Shown here: piece by piece, positions 46,382 through 53,815 of the stretch
Layout of the letters: the number at the start of each line of letters is the position of its first letter
Numbering within the stretch: the stretch's first letter is position 1
Assembly (NCBI RefSeq): GCF_008107695.1
Contig: NZ_VIRG01000070.1
Coordinates: 1,736,001-1,800,000, forward strand
Origin: Stappia sp. BW2
GTDB taxonomy: Bacteria > Pseudomonadota > Alphaproteobacteria > Rhizobiales > Stappiaceae
Direction of reading: 5' to 3'
Length of the DNA stretch: 64,000 nucleotides
Position numbers and translations under genes: made by a program
Notes under the pieces: model-generated
Seen by the model: the letters and a program-made list of their open reading frames with translations, nothing else
Databases searched by the model: none
Told to the model about the DNA's origin: nothing

Positions 46382-46399
46382 AGCCGCCGGAGCTTTTTT
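46371..46399 (+). terminator. Rho-independent terminator overlapping the moaA stop
   Basis: CCGGCGG 46371-46377 pairs with CCGCCGG 46384-46390; the loop contains the TAA stop, and TTTTTT follows at 46394-46399. The left arm encodes the C-terminal Gly-Gly. Confidence 0.85.
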
Positions 46400-46422
46400 C
46401 AAAGCAACCAGCCGACGCAGCT

Positions 46423-46440
46423 GCTGATCGTTGGATCAGC
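46423..46440. terminator. Hairpin at the 3' end of the Bcr/CflA gene
   Basis: GCTGATC 46423-46429 and GATCAGC 46434-46440 pair around a four-base loop, just past the leftward gene's stop. No T-run adjoins. Confidence 0.5.
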
Positions 46441-46444
46441 GGCG

Positions 46445-47683
46445 CTACTCTGCTGCGACCAGATTGGAGCGCGTGGTGTAGTAACGAATGCTCAGGGCAG
46501 CAATCAGGCTGCAGGCGATCCCCACACCCATCACCAGGATCATTCCCCAGGGCGATCCGGCCAGTATGCCGTTGGCATACAGCCAGGCAACGACTGATCC
46601 TGCCAGGGCTCCCATGGAAACCTGAAAAGACGCCGTCATGCCAGAGGCCGCTCCGGTCAGTTCCGGCCGAACGCTTGCCGCGCCAGACAAGGCGCTTGGC
46701 AGGCAAACGCCATTGCCAAGCCCGAGCAGGAACATGGGCAGGAACAGACTGGGGGCGCTTAGAGCGCCAAAATAGGTAAACCCTGCAATGACGGCCACAC
46801 AGACAATCGCGATGAGCGTTCCCGACAGGATCATTGGAAACAGGCCGACCCGTTCGGAATACCTGCCGGATATGAAGTTGCCGGCGATATAGCCGAGTGC
46901 AACGAACATGAAATAGAAGCCCATTTCGCCGGCGCTCAGGGACAGAAGATCGGCAGCAATGAAAGGTGCGCCCCCAAGGTATGCGAAATAGGCGAGCGCA
47001 CTGAAAGCAGCGGTGAGCGTGTAGCACCAGTAGAGCGGTTCACGGCACAACGTTGCATAGGCTTTAAAGATCTGGCGCCCTCCAACCGGATTGCGGTTCA
47101 TATGGGTTTCCGGCAGGAGGAAAACGCTCGCACAAAGAGTGGCAACCCCGAACACCAGGAGCAGCATGAAGCCTCCCTGCCATCCGTAATAATGATCCAG
47201 CAAGCCGCCGATTGCCGGTCCGACGGTCGGCATCACCGCCATGCCCATGGTGACATAGCCGATCATGCTGGCCGCTTGCTTGGGACTATATAGGTCGCGG
47301 AGGATTGCCCGGCCAAGCACCAGTCCCGTGCAGCCGCCTGCAGCCTGAATCACGCGAGCGGCGATCAGCGCTTCGATACTTTGTGCGAACAGACAAAAAA
47401 CGGTGCCAATAACGAAAAGCACCGAGCCGAGTATGATGACCGGCCGTCGGCCGAACTGGTCCGACAGGGGCCCCCAGAAGAGCTGGAATACGGCAACCGC
47501 AATGAAGAAAGCGGACATGGATAACTGAATCTCGCCCGCGGTCGCGGAAAAGACCAGCATCATTCCTGCCAGGGATGGCAGGTAGATCTGCATGGCAAGC
47601 GGGCTGACAGATGAAATCGCCATAAGCACCGCAAGCGAAGGTTTCGCACCGGCGCTGGAAGTGTGGGATTTGCTTGTAACCAT
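46445..47683 (-). CDS. Bcr/CflA-family drug:proton antiporter (MFS)
   Basis: 412 residues with 12 predicted membrane helices. The DHA1 signatures are seen: LSDQFGRRPVIILG after helix 2, LIAARVIQAAGGC in helix 4 (R of motif B) and an MPTVGPAIGGLL antiporter motif in helix 5. Members export bicyclomycin, chloramphenicol, sulfonamides or cysteine-related compounds. Helix 1 has the QIYLPSL run common in this family. The ATG at 47683 lacks a strong ribosome site. There is no adjacent regulator gene. It converges on moaA. The substrate cannot be told from sequence. Confidence 0.9.
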   Translation of the reverse strand: MVTSKSHTSSAGAKPSLAVLMAISSVSPLAMQIYLPSLAGMMLVFSATAGEIQLSMSAFFIAVAVFQLFWGPLSDQFGRRPVIILGSVLFVIGTVFCLFAQSIEALIAARVIQAAGGCTGLVLGRAILRDLYSPKQAASMIGYVTMGMAVMPTVGPAIGGLLDHYYGWQGGFMLLLVFGVATLCASVFLLPETHMNRNPVGGRQIFKAYATLCREPLYWCYTLTAAFSALAYFAYLGGAPFIAADLLSLSAGEMGFYFMFVALGYIAGNFISGRYSERVGLFPMILSGTLIAIVCVAVIAGFTYFGALSAPSLFLPMFLLGLGNGVCLPSALSGAASVRPELTGAASGMTASFQVSMGALAGSVVAWLYANGILAGSPWGMILVMGVGIACSLIAALSIRYYTTRSNLVAAE

Positions 47684-47960
47684 GCCCGGGAAGGAACCTT
47701 TTTATCGTCATGCCTTGCGGGCTAAATATTCAACTTTGAATATGTATATTGGTTCCGTGATCCGGGCGTGAAAACTTCAATTGATACAGTCGATAGCCTC
47801 GAGGCGACGCAAAAATTCAGCGATTTCAAGCAATTGTTTCATGCATTGTATCCCCCGCGAATCCGTATCGGGTGCGAAAGTTCGTGTCCGCAAGTGGCAA
47901 CTTTTCATGCGTTGGCGCACCATCTTCAGCAGTGGTTGCCGACGTTGACACGGGTATAAA
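47684..47960. other. Intergenic stretch upstream of the Bcr/CflA gene
   Basis: About 280 bases between the start of the exporter gene and the mrp terminator. TTGAATATGTATATTGG at 47733-47749 is AT-rich and could carry the -10 region. Nothing else was recognised. Confidence 0.4.
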
Positions 47961-47992
47961 AAAACAGGCTCGGCGTAAGCCGTGCCTGTTTT
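47961..47992 (-). terminator. Rho-independent terminator of mrp
   Basis: AAAACAGGC 47961-47969 and CGGC 47971-47974 pair with GCCG 47979-47982 and GCCTGTTTT 47984-47992, with one T-T mismatch and a GTAA loop. On the minus strand it ends in a T-run. Confidence 0.9.
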
Positions 47993-48047
47993 CGTTTTAT
48001 CGGCCTGCTGCGGGTCTTCCTCGGCAGGCGAATGGGAAGTTCCCGGT

Positions 48048-49202
48048 TCAGTCGAAGACGATTTTCGGGGCGGCGCGGGCAGGCTCGGCACTTTCGCGAT
48101 CGATGCTGGCGAGCACCTTGCCAGCAATGTCCTTGTAGATACCGGCAACCTCACCTTCCGGATCGGAAACAACAACAGGTGTACCGGCATCCGAGGTTTC
48201 GCGGATCTTCATGGTCAAGGGGACTTCGCCCAGGAATGGCACGTCCAGCCGATCGGCTTCCGCCCGAGCGCCGCCATGGCCGAATATATCGTGGCGGCCG
48301 CCGCAGTCGGGACACAGGAAAAAGCTCATGTTCTCGATGATCCCCAGCACGGGAACGTCGACACGTTTGAACATGTTGAGCCCCTTGCGGGCATCGATCA
48401 GGGCAAGATCCTGCGGTGTCGACACAATCACCGCGCCGGCCAAAGGCACCTGTTGAGCCATGGTCAGTTGAGCGTCGCCGGTGCCCGGTGGCATGTCGAC
48501 CACCAGAACGTCCAGTTCCCCCCAGGCGACTTCGCGAAGCATCTGGGTGAGCGCGGAAATGACCATTGGCCCGCGCCAGATCATGGGGGTTTCCTCTTCC
48601 ACCATGAAACCCATGGACATCACCTTGATGCCATAACCTTCCATTGGCTTGAGCATCCTGCCCGACAAGGCTTCGGGACGGCCGGAGACGTTGAAAAGCC
48701 GCGGTACGGACGGGCCGTAGATATCAGCGTCCAGAACCCCTACCCTTTTGCCAAGAGCAGCCATTGCAAGAGCAAGGTTCGCCGTTGTCGTGGACTTGCC
48801 AACGCCGCCTTTACCGGAGGCGACAGCAACAATGTGCTTGATGCCGGGAACGCCGGGTTTTGCTGGCGCCTGTTCCTCAGCCGCGCGCCGAGGCTGCTGC
48901 GGAGCGGGTTTCGCAGCTGGTGGAGGCGCTGTGTTGCGGGTGCTGCCTGCTGCCCGTTCGGCTGTCAGCGCGACCATCACCGTTTCCACCCCTTCAACTT
49001 CCTTGACCACCTTTTCGGCAGCCTGACGCAGAGGCTCTAATTCCTGCGCGCGCTCTGCGGGAACGGTGATGGAGAAGACAACACGGCCATCGGACACGAA
49101 CACGTCCGAAACAAGGCCCAATGAAACAATATCGCCCTCAAGGTCCGGTCCCTTGATTTGCCTTAATCGTTCCATGACTGCGCTTTTTATGGTGTCGGTC
49201 AT
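48048..49202 (-). CDS. mrp: Mrp/ApbC-family Fe-S cluster carrier ATPase
   Basis: 384 residues. An N-terminal MIP18/DUF59 domain (about 1-85) is joined by a Pro/Ala-rich linker (about 88-118) to the ParA-like P-loop domain with SGKGGVGKST (about 128-137), switch DADIYGPSVPRL, VVDMPPGTGD and the cluster-binding CPDC (about 292-295). Mrp/ApbC homodimers hold a [4Fe-4S] cluster at the subunit interface and pass it to apo-enzymes. AGGA precedes the ATG. It lies near moaA, a two-cluster enzyme, and the DUF971 gene, which completes the domain set of plant HCF101. Client proteins are not known. Confidence 0.94.
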   Translation of the reverse strand: MTDTIKSAVMERLRQIKGPDLEGDIVSLGLVSDVFVSDGRVVFSITVPAERAQELEPLRQAAEKVVKEVEGVETVMVALTAERAAGSTRNTAPPPAAKPAPQQPRRAAEEQAPAKPGVPGIKHIVAVASGKGGVGKSTTTANLALAMAALGKRVGVLDADIYGPSVPRLFNVSGRPEALSGRMLKPMEGYGIKVMSMGFMVEEETPMIWRGPMVISALTQMLREVAWGELDVLVVDMPPGTGDAQLTMAQQVPLAGAVIVSTPQDLALIDARKGLNMFKRVDVPVLGIIENMSFFLCPDCGGRHDIFGHGGARAEADRLDVPFLGEVPLTMKIRETSDAGTPVVVSDPEGEVAGIYKDIAGKVLASIDRESAEPARAAPKIVFD

Positions 49203-49575
49203 TCTTCGGTCCTGTTTCGTTCACCGGCCACTGCCCGTAGCCGATTTTCCGGTGCAAAATCTAGGCCGCCGCCTCACTCAGGCAAGCTGCCAAAATGAAG
49301 CATGGCGCGTTTCGCTCTCTGATGGGGAGTCATAGAAGGGGTCATTTTCCGACACAAGCCCAACCATTCAACAGTTGATGGCCGCGCAGTGCTGAATGGT
49401 TTGTCGCCCTGGGTCTTTGCCAAACCGAAGGTGAAGCCGAGTGCCATTGGACGCCGAGATTGTTACCCAGCCGCGATGGGGACAATGTTTTCATTGAACC
49501 GGGTCACTGCCTGGGTAATTTGGAACCGCCTTGCGCAAACTCTCTTCCTAGTATTTCAAGCCTCAGGACCCCGTC
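49203..49575. other. Intergenic stretch between mrp and the SDR gene
   Basis: 373 bases, containing both divergent promoters. A hairpin AACCATTCA 49362-49370 / TGAATGGTT 49393-49401 with a 22-base loop stands in the middle. No gene with a ribosome site and family match was found. Confidence 0.45.
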
Positions 49576-50256
49576 ATGCCAACCTGCCTCATCACCGCGG
49601 CCAATCGCGGGATCGGTTTCGAGCTTGCCCGCGCAGCCCTTGAGAACGGCTGGACCGTTTATGGTTCAGTCCGGACGCAGCAAGCTGCGAACGCGACGGC
49701 CGAACGGCTGGGCAAAAGTTTTCATCCGCTTGTTTTCGATGTGACCGATCATGCCGGTGTTCGTTCTGTTGCCAGCGGCCTCGACAGCCCGCTGGACCTG
49801 CTGATCAACAATGCAGGCATCATCACTCCGGAACGTCAAAGCGCTCTGGACATGGATTTTGAGGGCTTTGCCGAAACGCTGGCCGTCAACACCCTTGCGC
49901 CTTTGGCAGTCTCGCAAGCCTTCCTGCCGCATCTGCGCAAGTCAGGGGCTGGCCGGATCCTGACTATCTCCAGCCAGATGGCCTGGATGGGATACCGGAA
50001 ATCCGACACACTCGCCTACCGTGCTTCCAAAGCAGCGGTGAACAAGGTGATGCAGGGACTTGCGACCGATCTGGAACCAGAAGGCATTCCCGTCGCTCTG
50101 ATCGATCCGGGCTGGGTGCGTACAGATATGGGTGGTCAGCAGGCCGACAATGACCCGGCGGATGTTGCGCGGGGAGTTCTGAAGATCGCAGCTTCCCTCA
50201 CCGTCGCCGATACCGGCAAATTCTTCAAATGGAGTGGTGAAGAGCGCCCGTTCTGA
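49576..50256 (+). CDS. Short-chain dehydrogenase, C-factor-like
   Basis: 226 residues. TAANRGIGFEL near residue 7 replaces the more common TGxxxGIG, NNAGI lies near 78, and the catalytic Ser is in ISSQMAWMG and Tyr/Lys in YRASKAAVN. The short size and the single-turn C-terminus (TGKFFKWSGEERPF) resemble the CsgA/C-factor group and related small SDRs that use NADP. AGGA precedes the ATG. It is followed without a gap by the remains of a GNAT gene. The substrate is unknown. Confidence 0.85.
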   Translation: MPTCLITAANRGIGFELARAALENGWTVYGSVRTQQAANATAERLGKSFHPLVFDVTDHAGVRSVASGLDSPLDLLINNAGIITPERQSALDMDFEGFAETLAVNTLAPLAVSQAFLPHLRKSGAGRILTISSQMAWMGYRKSDTLAYRASKAAVNKVMQGLATDLEPEGIPVALIDPGWVRTDMGGQQADNDPADVARGVLKIAASLTVADTGKFFKWSGEERPF

Positions 50257-50259
50257 TGA

Positions 50260-50682
50260 GCCGCCGAGGGGGAGCTGTGGAAGATTTGGCACACCCGCGT
50301 GCCGAAGCCGGAGGCTGTTCCAGCTGAAACTTACCGACGGTTGTCGCTTCAGGAAGCTGGATCAATGCCTCCTTTTGCCGTGCTGACCTCTACCGGCAAG
50401 GCCGTCCAGCGCCCCCGCCTCAACACGGAATGCAAGCGCATGCTGTTGGCGCACGCGTTTGAGGAGCTGGACTGCATCGCGGTTGAATTTCGAATCCACT
50501 TCATGCACCGCCAAAGTCGCGCTGCCATTGAACGGCTAGGCGCCAAACTGGACGGCGTATTGCGGTCTCACCAGCGCTCACCCTATGGGGCGCTTCGCGA
50601 TACGGTGGTCTATTCGATTCTTCCCCATGAGTGGCCCGCGGTAAAAGCCAGCCTCGATTTCAAGCTTGAAGAACGGGGCTAA
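50260..50682 (+). pseudogene. Broken GNAT N-acetyltransferase (RimJ/RimL type) remnant
   Basis: The frame directly after the SDR stop reads GELWKIWHTRVPKPEAVPAE, as in the first third of RimJ/RimL-like acetyltransferases, but with no start codon and no preceding N-terminal strand; the first possible start is GTG 50299, giving 127 residues instead of about 190. After residue PFAVLTSTGK the expected acetyl-CoA-site strands (IVGxTRYxxI..RVEIGYTWYA, roughly 26 residues) are missing and the text resumes at VQRPRLNTECK, in frame. The rest (AFEELDCIAVEFR to the end) is well preserved. So there is a 5' truncation and an internal in-frame deletion. A working enzyme is very unlikely. Confidence 0.75.
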
Positions 50683-50886
50683 CCTCCTTTTCCACACAAA
50701 GAAGTGCTCACGTTGTTTTGCACAGTTTTCTTGTTCTGTTCACCAGGCAGCAAAGCACACATTTGCGGAGGACTTTGCAACCCACCGGTAACACCGTGTG
50801 ATCTTCTTCCTATTTGATTCAAATTTTAAGCAAATGTGAGGAATTGAGGCGCAGGCTGGTTTCATCGGCAAAAGGATGGAAACGCC

Positions 50887-51345
50887 ATGGAACTTTACCG
50901 CGCCTGCTACCGAAGCAAGATCAACTGGGGCAAGATGCACCTGGCCCTGCCGGACGAAATCGACAAAACGTTGCTGCGCATTCGCCGGATCAACCGAAAG
51001 GCCGGTGTAACCGGAGCGCTTCTGCTGGTCGATCAGCACATTATTCAGGTTCTGGAAGGCCGGACAGGTCCGGTGCTTGATACCGTCTATTGTGTGATGA
51101 ACGATCCGCGTCTGGAAGCCATTGAGGGCATCATTCACGAACCGGCTGATTTCCGGTTGTTCCCGAATTCGCTGATGTTTTTCCGGGATCTGACCGATGG
51201 CCTTGCCGCTTCCGAGCACGATGTGCTGCGCCCCTTGCTTGACCATCCGGCTGATGTAACGCGGGAAGAAGCCTACAGGGCGTTCGGCCACTTCGCGCAG
51301 GAGCTTCAGGAAGGCCGCCTGACCAACGAGATGCTGATGATCTGA
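50887..51345 (+). CDS. BLUF-domain blue-light photoreceptor
   Basis: 152 residues. BLUF domains bind FAD and switch hydrogen bonds on blue light. The key residues are present: Tyr8 in CYRS, Asn36 in INRKAG, and Gln54 in IIQVLEG. The usual TG segment is GVTGALLLV. No output domain is fused; the last about 50 residues are helical (RPLLDHPADVTREEAYRAFGHFAQELQEG), so it is a short BLUF that acts by protein contact, like PixD or YcgF-type partners. The position of the semi-conserved Trp is occupied by Leu-Met-Phe residues. The gene stands alone, with 204 bases upstream. Its partner is unknown. Confidence 0.88.
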   Translation: MELYRACYRSKINWGKMHLALPDEIDKTLLRIRRINRKAGVTGALLLVDQHIIQVLEGRTGPVLDTVYCVMNDPRLEAIEGIIHEPADFRLFPNSLMFFRDLTDGLAASEHDVLRPLLDHPADVTREEAYRAFGHFAQELQEGRLTNEMLMI

Positions 51346-51768
51346 GGCGCTCCGGCCCAGCAAAGTGCTTCGGCTCATCACCGGTTCCGTAAAATACTGC
51401 CCGTGGCCGCAGAGCCATGGTCCTTTTGCCTACAGTCTTGATACGTCGCGCCCCTGCTCCGTTGGAGGCGCCACTTGTCAGGCTGGCGCTCCAGCCTTCA
51501 GCCGGCTTGCTTGCCGCCATTGACGGCTTTGCCTTCTTCATCAGCGAAGCCTCCAAAGTTCCAGCTGACAGGAACGACACGATCATTGCCCTCATGGCCC
51601 AACCTCAGGCGTCTGATAATCCGGTGCCTCTAGGGCACTTCGGGCGCTGCGTGCAGGTGGCGCCTTTCATGACACTTTCGCGAACCAAAACGGCAAAGTA
51701 ACACCTTGCCCCCCGGCAATCGCGTCCCATAGTGTTGGGACAATCGAAGCAAGTGGAGTCGTTCGCCT
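51346..51768. other. Intergenic stretch between BLUF gene and fdhD
   Basis: 423 bases. Open frames exist on both strands but none shows a ribosome site with recognisable protein, and their codon use looks random. The fdhD promoter is expected here; CAATCGAAGC with GTGGAGTC before the GTG start gives the ribosome site. Confidence 0.4.
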
Positions 51769-52647
51769 GTGTCAGGCTCATATGTGTTGCAACCCGACCC
51801 GGAAGATCCGCGCCTTTCAACATCCGTTACCGGTATCGATCAGGACGGACAGCCGGTTGAAACGCGAGTTGTCACGGAAAAACCGCTGACGCTTTATCTG
51901 AATTCTCAGGAAGTGGTCACGATGATGACCATTGGCGATCATCCGGATCTTCTGGCCGTCGGTTATCTCAAGAACCAGAACATGCTTGCCGATGACGACG
52001 TCATCACCGGCATCGACCATGACGATGATCTGGACGTCGTCGTGGTTCGCACCGAGCGTGAGACCAACTTCGAGGAAAAGCTGAAAAAGAAGGTGCGCAC
52101 ATCCGGCTGCGCCCAGGGCACGGTCTTCGGCGATGTCATGGACGGGTTCGAGACCGTTCAACTGGCCAAGGACGCCCGCCTCAACACCTCCTGGCTCTAT
52201 GCGCTCACGAAATCCATCAACACAACGCCTTCCCTCTATCTTGAGGCCGGGGCGATCCACGGCTGTGTTCTGTGTCAGAAAGACCGACCGCTGGTCTACA
52301 TGGAAGACGTCGGCCGCCACAATGCAGTCGACAAGATCGCGGGCTGGATGGTCCTGAACGATATCCCCGCGCACGATAAAATCTTTTACACCACTGGCCG
52401 ACTGACCTCCGAGATGGTCATCAAGACCGTCATGATGGGCATTCCGATCCTCGTCTCACGTTCGGGCTTTACCGCCTGGGGTGTAGAGCTTGCGCGCCAG
52501 GCCGGCCTGACCCTGATCGGGCGTGCCCGCGGCAAGCGGTTCGTGGCTCTGTCCGGTCACGATAGGATCGTGTTCGACATGTCGGCAGGCGATGTTGAAG
52601 ACGAGCCTGAGACCGCCCGCAGAAAAGGGAGCATGCCGGCAGCATGA
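51769..52647 (+). CDS. fdhD: FdhD sulfurtransferase for formate dehydrogenase
   Basis: 292 residues, GTG start. FdhD moves sulfur from the IscS cysteine desulfurase to the bis-MGD cofactor before it enters formate dehydrogenase, and binds the cofactor itself. The cysteines are Cys114 in SGCAQG and Cys166/Cys169 in HGCVLC; EDVGRHNAVDK and GRLTSEMVIK are diagnostic. The usual C-x-x-C loop for sulfur transfer appears here as one Cys followed by Ala-Gln-Gly. It heads a four-gene cofactor operon joined by ATGA overlaps. Formate dehydrogenase structural genes are not in the window. Confidence 0.92.
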   Translation: MSGSYVLQPDPEDPRLSTSVTGIDQDGQPVETRVVTEKPLTLYLNSQEVVTMMTIGDHPDLLAVGYLKNQNMLADDDVITGIDHDDDLDVVVVRTERETNFEEKLKKKVRTSGCAQGTVFGDVMDGFETVQLAKDARLNTSWLYALTKSINTTPSLYLEAGAIHGCVLCQKDRPLVYMEDVGRHNAVDKIAGWMVLNDIPAHDKIFYTTGRLTSEMVIKTVMMGIPILVSRSGFTAWGVELARQAGLTLIGRARGKRFVALSGHDRIVFDMSAGDVEDEPETARRKGSMPAA

Positions 52648-53297
52648 CGAGACACGCAAAGCCGCTGGAAAGCAACAAAGTGCTCGGCTGTATCCTCGCC
52701 GGTGGACAGTCCCGCAGGATGGGTGGCGGCGACAAGAGCCTGATGGATCTGGGCGGCAAGTCCATGCTGGATCTGATCCTTGCCAGGCTGAAACCTCAAC
52801 TGAACGACATCATCCTGAACGCCAATGGCGATCCGGACCGGTTTGCGCGCTTCAATCTGCCCGTTGCCGCCGACCCAGTCGGCGACTTTGCCGGACCTCT
52901 TGCCGGCGTTCTGGCCGGAATGACTTACGCACAAACCAAAAGGCCAGACGTCACTCACGTTATTTCCGTCGCCGGGGACACCCCCTTTTTTCCGACCAGC
53001 CTTGTCGCCCGCTTCTGCGCTGCCGTTCCAGGCGACAGACCGGTGATCGCGCTGGCCTCTTCTGCGGACAAGCTGCATCCGGTCTTCGGACTTTGGCCTG
53101 TCAGCCTGAAGGCGGATCTTGAAGACTGGCTGCGCTCCGGCAAGACCGGCAAGGTGCTTGCCTTTGTCGACTGTTACGACAGCGTCGAAGTCGCCTTCGA
53201 CGCGGACCCTGTCAGCGGATTGGACCCCTTCTTCAATGCAAACAAACCTGACGATCTGGCGACCGTCAGGGACGCGCTGAGTTCCCCCCCCAGATGA
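52644..53297 (+). CDS. mobA: Molybdenum cofactor guanylyltransferase
   Basis: 217 residues. MobA adds GMP from GTP to molybdopterin to give MGD, the cofactor form used by formate dehydrogenase and nitrate reductase families. The nucleotide-binding motif LAGGQSRRMGGGDKSL lies at about residues 16-31, and the SVAGDTPF metal segment near 107. The start overlaps fdhD by four bases, as ATGA, and the end overlaps mobB likewise. Length fits the family (about 190-215). Co-translation with fdhD suits assembly of the same cofactor. Confidence 0.93.
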   Translation: MTRHAKPLESNKVLGCILAGGQSRRMGGGDKSLMDLGGKSMLDLILARLKPQLNDIILNANGDPDRFARFNLPVAADPVGDFAGPLAGVLAGMTYAQTKRPDVTHVISVAGDTPFFPTSLVARFCAAVPGDRPVIALASSADKLHPVFGLWPVSLKADLEDWLRSGKTGKVLAFVDCYDSVEVAFDADPVSGLDPFFNANKPDDLATVRDALSSPPR

Positions 53298-53815
53298 CCA
53301 CCACACCCGTATTCGGCATTACCGGCTGGAAGAACTCCGGCAAGACCCAACTTGTAGCCAGTCTTGTGGCCGAGTTCACAGCTCGTGGGCTCAAGGTCTC
53401 CACCGTCAAGCACGCCCATCATGGTTTCGACGTCGACAAGCCCGGCACGGACAGTTTCCGGCACCGTGAGGCCGGCGCGGTGGAGGTTGCGCTTGTCTCC
53501 GGGCGCCGTTGGGCGTTGATGCATGAACTGAAACAGGAAGACGAACCGCCGCTGGAAGACGTTCTGGAGCGCCTTGCGCCTTGCGACCTGATCCTGATCG
53601 AAGGATACAAGAAGGAACCCCATCCGAAAATCGAGGCGCGCAGAACCGAAGCGAGTGAGCGGGGGCCGCTGACTGTCTCCGACCCAAACATTCTGGCCAT
53701 CGCGACGGATCACGCTTTGCCGGATGAGGTCTTGCCGGTGTTTCATCTGGACGACATAGGCGCCATGGCGGATTTCATCGAAACCCATCTCGGTCTGAAG
53801 AGGTCGTCAGCATGA
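53294..53815 (+). CDS. mobB: MobB, molybdopterin-guanine dinucleotide adapter GTPase
   Basis: 173 residues. The P-loop GWKNSGKT is at about residues 9-16, DLILIEGYKKEPHPKIE carries Walker B. MobB binds GTP and MobA and improves MGD synthesis, though it is not essential in E. coli. FRHREAGA and VSDPNILAIATD are also typical. It is third in the operon and overlaps both neighbours by ATGA, so all four products are likely made in balanced amounts. Similar P-loop domains occur fused to MoeA in other bacteria. Confidence 0.92.
   Translation: MTTTPVFGITGWKNSGKTQLVASLVAEFTARGLKVSTVKHAHHGFDVDKPGTDSFRHREAGAVEVALVSGRRWALMHELKQEDEPPLEDVLERLAPCDLILIEGYKKEPHPKIEARRTEASERGPLTVSDPNILAIATDHALPDEVLPVFHLDDIGAMADFIETHLGLKRSSA

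Noticed and set aside
49389..49643. Open frame of 84 residues before the SDR gene
   Set aside because: It overlaps the SDR start out of frame and has no ribosome site.
51417..51701. Open frame of 94 residues between BLUF gene and fdhD
   Set aside because: No ribosome site, random-looking composition and no recognisable family.
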